Assembly: GCF_014851395.1 (NCBI RefSeq)
Contig: NW_024041039.1
Span: 33,185,078-33,249,077 of the forward strand
Length of the DNA stretch: 64,000 nt
DNA from: Micropterus salmoides
Taxonomy: Eukaryota > Chordata > Actinopteri > Centrarchiformes > Centrarchidae
Direction: 5' to 3'
This document shows, one piece after another, positions 1-10,613 of the stretch (position 1 is its first letter; each line of letters begins with the position of its first letter). The position numbers were made by a program, and so were the translations under genes. A model generated the notes under the pieces. That model was not told where the DNA came from and searched no databases. It saw only the letters and a list, made by a program, of their open reading frames with translations.

Positions 1-541
1 GGTCGTTCCTGAATTAGTCCAGTGTAACTTAACGGACTGATAACTTTAACAAACAAAAGAAATAAAGAAAATAAAACAAACTGAAGGCAGATCGATGTCG
101 CGGCACTTCAGGTGTGTAGCTTCAGGCGAACAAAGGGCCTGTTTGTTTCGCTGGCCGAATCTGGGCGTTGCCTGGTGAGGCACGCTGCGCGTGCCGAAGC
201 GTCCAGAGGGCCGAGCAGGGTGGAAGAGCCAACAGCGAAGAGAGCGAGGTCGCGTGTCGCTCTTTTGTTGCCTGGGGCGTGGTTCCCCAGGGGGTGTCTC
301 AGGTTTCCCATGGGACTGCCTTTCTAAACTTAATGTCTAAAGAAAAGAAATCTATTTGCACGTATTATAATCAAACATTTTCCACAATCGAACCTCAATG
401 GTTAAACGGTTGTACTGTTCTAAGCATTTGGTAACAGGAAACAATTGTCACATTATTGGTCAGGATATTTATACATTTAACGGCATTTCCGATGAGGGCA
501 TGTAATACTTATTTCGTCCACTTGGGGGAGCTCAGGTTACA
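1..541 (-). repeat. LTR-like repeat, copy 1 (runs off window edge)
   Basis: Read on the minus strand from 541 this segment starts TGTAACCTGAGCTCCCCC and matches, with scattered mismatches and small indels, the plus-strand sequence beginning at 26,393. Shared landmarks are AACCATTGAGGTT, TTATAATACG and a GC-rich block holding GGGGAACCACGCCCCAG. The TG start, the internal TATA-like word and the length suggest a retroviral-type LTR, but no PBS or coding region is visible here and the far end lies outside the window. The short ORFs in the GC-rich block look spurious. Confidence 0.55.
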
Positions 542-1721
542 TGAGGAAAGCTTGGATTAAATCAAAGATCGTCTCTCCTTAGGAACCGGGGATATTGTTG
601 GTTCATCCTTAAATTCAAGCTGGCGATTAAGAGTATAGTAAAACATTCCTTTGTCATCATTTCTAAAGAAATTTTGTAGGAAAGTATTATGAACAAGCAT
701 TGATTACATCAGATGAAGGAGTGTCTTGCTGAAAATAAAAACACTGCACAAGTAACTTTCTTTTCAGCACTAATAAACAACAGTTAACATAACTACTCAA
801 ATAGAGGCAAACATATTCAGGTAACTAAAGATTTAATTAAATGCTTTGAGTCTTTGGAGACTGCAGTCCTTTTACATGGAAAGTTCAGTGTCTGGACCAT
901 GTCACACTTAGGTGAGACAGGGGTTTTCCTTTTTGATGTGGTAATAAAACAAAGAATAAGGTCAATTGCCACGGAAACGTGTGTGGGGGGGCCAGTTTTG
1001 ATAGGCTGTTCAAGGAGATGCCAATGGCTGGTTTGTGTCCCTTTGTCAGTTCAACAGTCAGGCCCCGCGTTATCAGCTTGGGAATCAAAAAGGTGCCAGT
1101 TTTATGGTCGGGATAGCACTTAGAGAAAGCAACTTTGACCCCTCCCCTTCTTCTCTGGGGAGGAGAAAGGAATTTAGGGTAGCTCCAAATTTATTCCATG
1201 TAAAATGCACAAATCCACACCGTTGTTCACTACATAACAAATGAACAGCTGTAATGCCTCCCCTTCTCTTTCATTTCCTCTTACAGAGCTACCACTTTCC
1301 TACTTTCTGTTGTTCAGTGAGAAACGTGAGCTCCAGCTAGCATATTGGAGATCTATGAGATATTCTGGTTTTGAACTGCCCGTGGGAGGAATGTACATGT
1401 AAAAATCTGTACATTCTTGATTAAAAGTCATGTGAAATCTCTTTTATCTTTCGTCTCCTCAATTCGGGTGTGTTTCCAAAACGTCTCTGGTGAATCTCGC
1501 GGACTCGACTCGCAAGCATCGGTATCCACAGATTTGATTGGCTGAACAGCGTCACATGAGACGATTGGAGCACAGGCGATTGGTCTGTGAGTTTCCTGGT
1601 CCTCTAAACCAGTACAGTAAATGCTAGAAAAGCTGCGCGGGTTAAAATAGAAACGCTCCGTCACGAGGTAGTAAGTCTCAATAATAAATGGGCTGTAGGT
1701 CGGCCTATTAGTGACCTCTGC
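542..1721. other. Spacer without recognisable gene
   Basis: I see only short ORFs with no family resemblance, moderately AT-rich sequence and a GC-richer stretch around 1,480-1,660. No splice-bounded coding exon, RNA gene or known repeat end could be supported. Confidence 0.5.
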
Positions 1722-2345
1722 TATAGACTAAATGACTAAATGAAAAATAGTCCAGATATTTATAGCAGTGTTAATGATAATAATCGTAATGTTAATGATT
1801 ATAATAACAATAATAATAATAGGACTAGTAACAATAGTCGTTGCAGCAGAGGGTGCCGAGCAGGAACACGGGGGCAGCAGGTGACCCGCAGCCACAGATC
1901 CAGACTCCACAGCTCCAGAGCCAGAAACACCTGCAGGAAGTGATAGGAGGAGAGTGGAGAGGGATGAGAAAGCACAAGACTACCGGAAAGGGGAGAAGTT
2001 GTGTTAGTAACATGCAATAATGGGATGAGGTTGCATACAGAGCGAGAGGAGAGAGGAGCTCAGTGCATCATAGGAAATCCCCCGGCAGTCTAGGCCTATA
2101 GCAGCATAACTAAGGGATGGTTCAGGACTCACCTGAGCCAGCCCTAACTATAAGCTTTATCAAAGAGGAAAGTCTTAAGCCTACTCTTAAATGTGGAGAT
2201 GGTGTCTGCCTCCTGAACCCAAACTGGAACCTGGTTCCACAGGAGAGGAGCTTGATAGCTGAACGCTCTGGCTCCTGGTCTACTTTTGGAGACTCTAGGA
2301 ACCACAAGTAACCCTGCATTCTGGGAGCGCAGTGCTCTGGTGGGG
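1722..2345 (-). mobile_element. L2 LINE, 3' fragment (ORF2 C-terminus plus 3' UTR)
   Basis: On the minus strand the piece starts at TTACTACCCCACCAGAGC and runs through the last part of ORF2 (it aligns with the C-terminal coding block at 46,330-46,538, ending in the FLFDKAYS-type tail) into the 3' UTR. The UTR is recognisable by the TTAGTTATGCTGCTATAGGC and ATTATTGTTATTATAATCAT-like words shared with the copies at 21,549, 42,400 and 46,540. The UTR stops near CTATAGCAGAGG, before the CT-rich tract and (TTGAA)n tail seen in complete copies. Its 5' edge falls at exactly the L2 position that is interrupted at 5,994 and 21,100, which is the odd feature of this copy. Confidence 0.85.
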
Positions 2346-2695
2346 TAGTAACCCAGATAGCAAAAATCATGCGGCCCAGATCTGGCCCAGATCCTTCATA
2401 AGTTCTGGGCCAGATCTGTAAAACGGACCCGGGCCGGTGTCCTTTAGCACAACGGGCCAATGCCGGTTCGGATCCGGTTTTCACATCTGGGCCGGCACTG
2501 GTCCAGCTCCAGAACGGATGACAATTATTATGTAGTCATTTGGCCCAAATGTGGGCCAGATCTGGACCAGTTCCATACTGGATCTGGCCCAGAGTCTCTA
2601 AGATACTGTTGAGGATCCGGTTTTCACATCTGGACTGGCACTGGGCCGGCACTGGGCCAGCTCCATTTATTAGTTCTGGCCTGGATTCACACCAC
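2346..2695. repeat. GGCCCAGATCTGG-type degenerate repeat block
   Basis: The block opens with CCCAGATAGCA directly against the L2 fragment. It consists of many overlapping copies of (G)GCCCAGATCTGG, CTGGGCCGGCACTGG and their complements, giving strong self-complementarity. It resembles the internal part of a foldback or tandem-repeat-bearing non-autonomous transposon; CCCAGATAGCA could be one terminal repeat. I cannot find the matching opposite terminus, so the right border is approximate. Confidence 0.6.
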
Positions 2696-5600
2696 CTCTG
2701 GCCTCTTTCATAACCTTGATCTATACCCACAAAACATATACAAAAATATGATTTTTTTTGTTAAAGGGATAGTTAAAATTTTTTCCATCAGATGTTGTGC
2801 ATGACTCACCAAGTGCTATGGATCCTACTACTAGATAACAGTGAAGGTATACCCTTTCTGTCTGAGAAGCCAAAGGGTTACTGGGATAGTTTCAACCACA
2901 GAACTTATGGCAGGAGCTGGTCTATATAATGTATAACAAATAGTGACTTGTATATCACTAAGGTACACTAAGATTTCTTGTTTTACTTTCGTTTTCATTT
3001 TCCTTGCATTTTAAACTCGATTACTTTTTTCTTTTGAATTTAAAAAGCATGGACAGTCAAAACTACTGTTACACTCTGTTACAAAGACTGTTTCTATTGT
3101 CTTACACAGAATTTCAACAAAGAAAGTGATAGAACGGATGAGTGACACATTTGAAATTTTGTTTAAAATACACATTTGAAATTTTATTTGAAATGTTTGA
3201 GATAAAAAGAGAGGACAGAAACTTAAAACAAAGTAGATAATTGCCAAACTAACATTCAATCTAATAAACACATTTTACAGCTCATTTCTGTCTTACAAGA
3301 CAACAACTGTAGGAACAAGAAACTTGCAGGTGACAATTAGTTTCTAGTAACCGTACAGTAACCACACACCTATGACACAGGTGTTATTTTTAAATGAATG
3401 CAGAAGTATTAAACTCTAAAAAACTAAATAATAGCAACAGTGTGGCTTAGTTAAAAAGCTCAATACATTGACATTGCTATCAGTCTTGCCTAGTGTAGTG
3501 TACCATTAGTAATGATGATAGTAAGAAAGTAAGATTTGCTTTCTCCCTGAGAGATGAGAAGATTTATACCACACTCATGATACCATACTCTACATATAAA
3601 GCTAAAGCCAGGAGACACACGAGATTCTACGGCCTAAACACACAAGATAACGTTTTAATTAGCGACAAGCGATAAGTTTGTCTTGATAGATGATTACTGC
3701 CAGCCATTTATATTTTAACCATTTTCCATGACCATGGTATAAATAACAAAGATTTTATAGCCAAAATGCAATATCCAACACCAACTAGTCATGTGAAACC
3801 CAGAAAAAACAGTAAAATGTTCATACACATTGTTTTGGTGGCTTTACGGGAAACATTGACGAGGCAAGTGGAGAAGTGGGAATGCCATAACCCTCACATG
3901 ACACCCAACAAATCATCTGTAGTGGAGTGGGGGATGGCCGATGTGTTCATTTCTGCAAAGGATAAAAGAATGGGTGATTACTCAACTGATAATGGCAATC
4001 ACAAATTACATAAAATCCACAGAGATTAGTAATTTTAAAGGGGGGCTGGACTAGACTAGGGCTGGAAGATTTGACCTAAAATCAAAATCCCAATTAAGTG
4101 AAAATTTTTCCGCGATTACAACTAATGAATGATTATTTAGATTTTTTGCCCTCCTAGTTCATCTACTAGTCACCTCCACATATAATACGTATACTAAAAT
4201 ACTTACTTATCAACAGAGTTCTTGTCAGCATTTCTTTAAAATATTTCTTTTCCCTTTACTCCTTTCCAATTAATCTGTTTGGCCACTGTGTTTGAGAAAA
4301 CCATTGAATGTATATTCCAAGATTGAACAGTAAATACTATTAACAGAATGTTATCTGTGAAAGTTGCTAAAATAAGGATGAAAGAGCACTGTATGCAGAT
4401 CAGTGGTGAAGTTACTAGTACAGCAGAGCTGACCGGAAGTCAGACAAAATGTAAAAAGTAGTCAAAACACACAAAACATTTTATAAATTTGACAGTTATG
4501 TGTACAGTTACCTGTATCTATATAATCATATGAAAAGGACAACAAAAAAATTAAAACCTCTGTAAATAAATGTAAGAGACTTATTTTGAGAATATTAAAT
4601 TCAGTGAGTTTTTTAATTATTTTAAGACCCAGTGGGTAAAGTTACCCTGCATGACAAATGACCCCAGGAGCTCAGCTCTGCTAATTTTACAGGTTTGCAC
4701 TGCATTGTGATTTTGGAACAAACCCCAGCGGTAGTAACGTTATGTACAAAGCCTGCAACAAAAAAATGTGACGCAAATTAAAAAGAATGAGTAATGCTGA
4801 TTGTACCACTGCCAGCCATCTCAGTGTACTGATATCATGAACCTCATTGTAATTTTTAACTGTAAAATTTGATGAATTACTGAGAACCATCAGCCTCTAG
4901 ACAAAACAAATAACATTTCTTACAGCTCCTGACAGAAATCTGAGGGTAAACACTTGGTAAGCTTAACATAGCACACTATATCCCTCGGAAAACGCCCCAA
5001 ATAAATATCCAAAATGAATCAGGAACTCCTCCTCAACCATAATGTGATTTCATACAAAGTCAAAGAAAAGACACGGAGAGATGCGATTTCCCGCCCATAG
5101 ACCTTATTTGTCATAATGAATTTACGTTTTCATTAATGTCAGATGAAAATTCCAACTTCTTTAGATGGCTTTGATTTGATTTGATTTGATTTGAACACTT
5201 TCATAACTTTATAACGTTATGCTCAACTATAGCCAAGATCAAATCAAAGCCGGAAAAAAATACTTACATTAACTTAACTTACCCTATTAATCCCGAGCTC
5301 TCAGCCAGGGGTGAAGAAAAGATTGAACCTAAAAAGGAGACAGGTGCTGTCAATTGGTGCTGTTGGAAACTAACGTTAAAACATCGTTGTAAGTTAACTA
5401 ACGTTAACGTTAAACAGGATTAATGTTTTATGCTAGCTGCACACAAAGTTGTTTATTAATGCTAGCTAGCTTAGCTATCCGTTCATTCAGTTAATTTAGC
5501 TAACTCAGCTAAAAAGCTAACGTTAGCCAATGCTTCTTCAACAGTTTTAGCCATTTTAAGAAGTTAAAACCCGGTCAAAACATTCCGATGTGATGATGTT
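2696..5600. other. Spacer without recognisable gene
   Basis: AT-rich sequence with only short unconvincing ORFs. A (TTTGA)5 run lies at 5,170-5,194. A 14-bp inverted repeat (GGCTTTGATTTGAT at 5,167 and its complement at 5,238-5,251) encloses it and might mark a small degenerate hairpin element. TAACGTTAGC-type words cluster at 5,370-5,530. Confidence 0.5.
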
Positions 5601-5668
5601 GACAAGCATTACACCACTATTAAAAACAATCACACTAAACTGTTTGACTGTAACATCGTTCAACTTAC

Positions 5669-5830
5669 CGTTATAAACTCTTTCCCCAAAGCTTCCAGTC
5701 CGAACTGATCCAAAGAAAGACAAACAGTTCGTGCGCTCGTTCCACCGACTGACTTTTGGTCCGGTATGAACCGGTTCGAAATAAAAAAAAAGAAACGATT
5801 CGCGCGCTTGTTCCGATGAGTCCGGGCCAG
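5669..5830 (-). promoter_or_regulatory. GC-richer promoter-like patch with minus-strand splice donor
   Basis: On the minus strand the sequence reads TTTATAACG|GTAAGTTGAACG, an excellent donor whose GT starts at 5,668, so an exon would end at 5,669. Upstream are two related GC-rich units (GCGCGCGAATCG and GCGCACGAACTG contexts) and the palindromic word ACCGGTTC. This could be the first exon/promoter of an unseen transcript going left. No coding potential is evident and no downstream exon was found, so this is inference from one splice site plus composition. Confidence 0.3.
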
Positions 5831-5993
5831 AACTATTATGATTCCGCCGACTGATGGATGCTCACGCCCACTCCTGAGTGTACACAGACTACATGCGGGC
5901 CGTATCTGGAACTGGGCAGTAAAACTGGCGTGACTGTTACACGGATCTGCCGGTTTGGAGGCGGATTCGGCTCAGAGTCAGCTGCTATCTGGG
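5777..5993 (-). repeat. CCCAGATAGCA module, shared with 21,100-21,303
   Basis: Starting at 5,993 on the minus strand this 217-bp piece reads CCCAGATAGCAGCTGACTC and ends TTTATTTCG. A 204-bp near-identical version lies at 21,100-21,303 on the plus strand; the two differ by small indels and substitutions. Both are joined to L2 immediately after AGTACCTT. It has no ORF of its own, although the L2 frame reads on into it for about 50 codons. Confidence 0.75.
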
Positions 5994-6872
5994 AAGGTAC
6001 TATGAGCTCTTTAAGATAAGATGGTTCCTGACCATTAAGAGCTTTGTAGGTAAGAAGAATGATTTTAAATTCTATTCTGGATTTTACTGGAAGCCAATGC
6101 AAAGAAGCTAAAACAGGAGAAATGTGATCTCTTTTCCTGGTTCCTGTCAGAACACGTGCTGCAGCATTCTGAATCAGCTGAAGAGTCTTAATGGACTTTT
6201 TCGAGCAGCCTGATAATAAGGAATTGCAGTAATCCAGCCTAGAAGTAACAAATGCATGGACTAGTTTTTCTGCATCATTTTTAGACAGGATGTTCCTGAT
6301 TTTCGCAATATTACGTAGGTGAAAAAAGGTGGTCCTTGAAATTTGCTTAATGTGGGACTTAAACGACATGTCCTGATCAAAGATAACTCCAAGATTCCTC
6401 ACAGTGGTGCTGGAGGCCAGGGCGATGCCATCAAGGGAAACTATATCTTTAGATAATGCGTCACGGAGGTGCTTAGGCCCCAGAACAATAACTTCAGTTT
6501 TATCTGAGTTTAACATTAGAAAATTATAGGTCATCCAGGTGAAAATCCTCAAATAAACTATTGCTCTGTAGAAAGTCACACAGCTGTTTAGCAACTGCTT
6601 TCTCCAGAACCTTAGAGAGAAATGGAAGGTTAGATATAGGTCTATAGTTGGCTAAAACATCCGGATCAAGTTTGGGCTTTTTCAGAAGAGGTTTAATTAC
6701 AGCTACTTTAAAGTACTGTGGTACATAACCTGTTGATAAAGATAGATTGATCATATCTAGTATAGAAGTGCTGACTAAGGGTAAAACATCTTTAAGCAAC
6801 CTAGTCGGGATGGGGTCTAAGAGGCAGGTCGATGGTTTAGATGAAGAAATTATTGAAGTTAGTTGGTAAAGA
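5994..6872 (-). mobile_element. L2 LINE fragment with the RT core deleted
   Basis: Minus-strand reading gives L2 ORF2 sequence. From 6,872 to about 6,540 it encodes the start of the reverse transcriptase (LSTGYVPQYFKVAVIKPLL, then NLPFLSKVLEKAV). It then jumps to the post-catalytic region (LNSDKTEVIVLGP, NLGVIFDQDMSFKSH, RLDYCNSLLSGCS, AAARVLTGTRKR). Against the copy at 19,470-20,517 about 450 nt are missing, including the blocks with SAAFDTIDHQ, GVPQGSVLGP and CYADDTQLY, so it cannot encode an active enzyme. The left edge at 5,994 ends at AGTACCTT, where the CCCAGATAGCA module is attached instead of the L2 C-terminus. Confidence 0.88.
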
Positions 6873-7129
6873 CTAAAACGTCATGTCAAAGTATTGGGTG
6901 TTCCAGTTATACTGGCTGTGACTACCTTAACAAATTGAAAAGCATGACATTTGAAATTGCATTATTTTAAATTTATTTTTATTTTTCTCAGTAACTTGTA
7001 ACAGATAATTAACAATAAATACAATAAGGATTTTAAATTAAGGGGAGTAAAAGTACAAACCCCCATAAAAAGAAAAAACTCAACCTCAACATTTGATGTA
7101 AGTAAAGTACTTCAGTAAAATAACCCCTA

Positions 7130-7625
7130 AGTGGGGTCACTAAGACAAAACTGAGAAATATCTTGGAGCTTTTTTTCTGATCCACATTCTGGACTGAAAT
7201 TACACTACTGTAGAGATCTCATCTTTTGATCAGAATAAGACAGAGATGAGTTTTTTTGCTCCTGAGGCCAATATGAGAAAACTGAGACATATTTGAGAAG
7301 AATCATGAGATCCCAGGAGTCATAGCTGAGTTTTCTTTAAGCTCTTTCTCTGATCTCATGGTCCAATGTTCAGAAGAGTTAAACAAGACTTATTTAAGAT
7401 CAGTTAGAGATCTCTTGTTTTGATCAGAGTCAGACATAAATGAGATTTTATATGGTTGTTTCTCCTCAGATGAATTTGATAAGTGGGAGAAAAGGCCTTT
7501 GGTCTCACCTTGGTATTAAAAGCAGCTCATTTGTGTCTAGGAGAAAAGAAGGAAACAACTATGAGATCTCATCTTGGATTTTGCTTTCCTATGGGACAGT
7601 GTTTACACAATGTGTGGAGATTTGT
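7130..7625. repeat. Region with an internal direct repeat of about 195 bp
   Basis: Related words recur: AGAGATCTCATCTTTTGATC near 7,211 and AGAGATCTCTTGTTTTGATC near 7,406, each followed by CAGA...GAGAT/GAGTTTT. A third partial copy (GAGATCTCATCTTGG) is near 7,563. It looks like a decayed tandem or dispersed repeat. No coding function is supported. Confidence 0.4.
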
Positions 7626-8149
7626 TGTTAACAGTTACTTTAGCAGCTAACTACTGCTAACAAGGGGTCTGAGGTCAAATTCTATAGAAGAGTTCAGTCC
7701 CTACATAACCACCAATCACTACTCTCCCCTTAGGAGGTCACTGACCCTCTGTCCTGCTGCTACAGTGCTATTTTAAACTGTAATGGTCAAATGCACATAT
7801 GTTATACACCACAAACTGCTAGCTATTTAGCTAGCCATCATGTTGGCTGACTCTGCCCAGACTGGAAGCTTGGTGCCTCAGGGGTGTGTTGGTGTTTACA
7901 CCTCTAACATTAGCACAGTTTTGGACCGCTGGGAGCACCCAGTTCAGGTAGTCAATTGATAATCGCAGCTACAGTAGCATTAGCTAGAGGTTACTGTAGT
8001 TTAAGCAACAAGTAAACCAATCTGTCCATGACGCAGAGCAGCCAGAGGACATCAGAGGGAAAACCAGGACATATTTCCCTTTCCTTCATAACCGTAAAGC
8101 ACTTTATGTAAGACAGACTGAACAGACTACAGCTCTAACTCAGCAATCG

Positions 8150-8955
8150 AACGACCGCTTGGTGTTGTGTTGAACAGATTCCTATTTCATGGCGAATAAT
8201 GCCTTGCCATGGCAACGGCATTGGACGAAACCTCACAAGCTTCCCAATATAACATCACCAAGGCTTTTCTGACTAAAAGTGAGATGGATCCGATCAACTT
8301 GCTAAAACAGGTCATTTCCTGTAGCCAGTAGTGGGTGCCAAAGCTATGACTGAATATTGGTATGTAGTTGTCTTCAGGACGGGACTCTAAACGTGAAGTT
8401 TGGGAAAGATTTGACCATGTACAGTCCATTTACACACTACTTCCTGTTTCATGGCAAAACATCAAAATAGACTGCCATGTACACGCCATTTGATGAATCC
8501 TAAAACACTCAATTTAGCATCGCAAGGCTCTTTGGATTGCACTGCCCAAATTTGAAGACAATCGAGTTAAATCCCTAGGAGGAGATTGTTAAAGAACAGA
8601 GCCTGTAAATGGCAAAAAAATTGCATGTTCAATTCAACGTCAAACGTCTGATTTCAGGTTAGGTTTAGGATATTGCTCCAAGACAACAGAATACATTTGC
8701 CTCCCAGATTTGGAAAATCTAGGTGAAAGTGAAAGGTGGGGGCTTTAGTTTGTGAAAATTGTTAGGGCTGCTTTTGAGCCATTTTTCCACACTCAAGCAC
8801 AAGACCCAAAAAAGGCCATCCACTTCATCCCTATACAAGCCCTGACCACAGTTACCAACAAGTGTAGAGTAAACTACAAAGTGCCGATTATGGAGGGAAT
8901 AGTCATGAAACATGGACTGCAAAGACGAGAAGTATCATGCAAAGTTTTATATCAG
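8150..8955 (+). repeat. Dispersed fish repeat containing the 'TTCCTGTTTCATGGC' family words
   Basis: The segment contains CTTCCTGTTTCATGGCAAAA, CATTTGATGAATCCTAAAAC, ATTGCACTGCCCAAATTTG, TCCCTAGGAGGAG and GAAAGGTGGGGGCTTT. I recognise this order of words from a long non-coding repeat that is abundant in spiny-rayed fishes; the family name is not known to me. There is no ORF with family resemblance. A related but distinct block is at about 23,320-23,760. Confidence 0.5.
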
Positions 8956-9075
8956 TGAGTGCTCCTTGTACCTGGATGTAGTTACATCTGTAAAGATTTG
9001 GACAGATAATCATTCACTGGGTCCAGAAACACTAGAGTCAATTTAAACATTTAATTTGCAGACATACTATTACAG

Positions 9076-9112
9076 ACACACACACACACACACACACATA
9101 CATAAACACACA
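9076..9112. repeat. (CA)n microsatellite
   Basis: Nearly pure CA repeats beginning near 9,077, interrupted by CATACATAAA. Confidence 0.85.
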
Positions 9113-9131
9113 AACGTGGAGTGAGGTTAGC

Positions 9132-9171
9132 ACTTGTATTTGATCTGGTTAGCAGCAGATCAAATACAAGT
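9132..9171. repeat. Perfect 16-bp stem hairpin
   Basis: ACTTGTATTTGATCTG at 9,132-9,147 is followed by the 8-nt loop GTTAGCAG and the exact reverse complement at 9,156-9,171. It has no T-run after the stem and is just 3' of a microsatellite, so it is more likely a repeat relic than a functional RNA. Confidence 0.7.
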
Positions 9172-9659
9172 TGACAACGGCTATTTGTTTCAGTTTGTTT
9201 CATTTTTTTAAAGGCAATTATTACATTATTATTATAAAGAGTGTTTTCATGTGAGTTTCACGCCCAGTTTCTTTTTAAAACACCTGGCTACTGACAGACA
9301 CAAGTCGGGAAGTGCTCTGCTTAATGTGTCTCTGTCAGGCCTGAAATGTACATTTAACCATGAAACCCATCAGTTTAACCCTGCCTGGATTGGCAAGTAC
9401 TTTTTATTTTCTATTTTGTACTACATTCATTTGCATTAGTTTAAAATGTGTCCTTTCCAAAAGCTAAAATGTGACAATGTAGACTATGGACCACTTACTA
9501 TGCTGACCCCTGCTAAAATAATCATACAGCTGAAGAAGTATGTGCTCAACTCTGGCTGAACAAGATATAGTTTGTTTGTTGACACGCTAAGAATAATAAC
9601 TAATTTCTTCAGAGTTAATCTGCTTTATAATTAGGATACTGTGATGCTGTTGCACCAAG

Positions 9660-9957
9660 AAGTCCAGATGTAAAAGCCTTTGAATTGTTGGTTGGCCGTT
9701 AATCGGAAGGTCGGCGGTTCAATCCCTGGCTCCCCCTGGTTGCGTGTCGAAGTGTCCTTGGGCAAGATACTGAACCCCGATTTGCCCCTGGCGGCTGTTC
9801 CGCCAGTGTATGAATGTGTGTGAATGCAAGTTTCCATTTGAGCACTTAGGCTCAGTGTATGAATGTGTATGACTGGTGAATGCAGATGTAGTGTAAAAGC
9901 GCTTTGAGTGGTCGAAAAGACTAGAAAGGCGCTATACAAGTACGGAGCATTTACATT
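9660..9957 (+). mobile_element. tRNA-derived SINE
   Basis: A B-box-like GGTTCAATCCC sits at 9,716-9,726 after GGAAGGTCGGC. It is followed by GAAGTGTCCTTGGGCAAGA, a GTGTATGAATGTGTGTGAAT region and the 3' body AAAGCGCTTTGAGTGGTCG ending in a GGCGCTATACAAGTACGGAG-type tail. This is the standard layout of a very common teleost SINE. The A box is degenerate. A 3' fragment of the same family lies inverted at 12,602-12,697. Confidence 0.8.
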
Positions 9958-10361
9958 GCACTTTACAACTTTGCACATGGACAGCCACAAATAGCAGTAC
10001 AATGTTTAAATATTAAGATTACACCTAAAGCCTGTAGTAAAATAAATATTTTCTTCCTACTGTGTGCAGCAGTTAAAAGACTGGGGAATCCAGTTTTCTG
10101 TGCATGGAGAAGTCACTGATAGTTCACATTTGCATTTTGAACAACCTCTTCCTGTGCTTAAATGATTTTCTCCAGTAACCACACTGAAAAAAAATATAAC
10201 AATAACAGTTTATGAGAATCTACGGCATCTCAGTGCTGCTTTCTTATTAAAGCTGAGGGGTCAGCTAGAAGTTTAAGAAATGTCTGTCTAAGTGAACAGA
10301 TATGGCTGAAGTTGTTTCACTAGCCATAGTGCACTTATGTGATGAAATGAGAGTTGAAATG

Positions 10362-10411
10362 GTTGTGTGTGTGTGTGTGTGTGTGTGTCTGTGTGTGAGT
10401 GTGTGTGTCCC
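10362..10411. repeat. (GT)n microsatellite
   Basis: Long GT run with CTGTGTGTGAGTGTG interruptions. A second, (AC)n, run is at 10,552-10,573. Confidence 0.85.
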
Positions 10412-10613
10412 TGGCTACTCAGGGACTTCATGACAGACTGATGAGTTCCTGGCTACAAGAGAAACAGTGAGCAACAGGCAGACCATCCGCTCAGCTCTCC
10501 TCCTTCCCCTTGACCAGCAGCCTTCTTCCTGCATGACACACTAAAAATGCAAACACACACACACACACACACAAAGTTTGTTCCTCCTTGACATAATGCA
10601 TTCCCTAACCCTT

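Noticed and set aside
3766..4029. 87-codon plus-strand ORF
   Set aside because: No domain, no splice context, codon use like random AT-rich DNA.
8196..8225. CCTTGCCATGGCAACGGC near-palindrome as a regulatory (X-box-like) site
   Set aside because: It lies inside a dispersed repeat; GCCATGGCAAC-type words are part of that family's consensus.
9690..9730. Possible tRNA gene (good B box)
   Set aside because: No cloverleaf or intact A box; followed by a SINE body with the usual 3' end.
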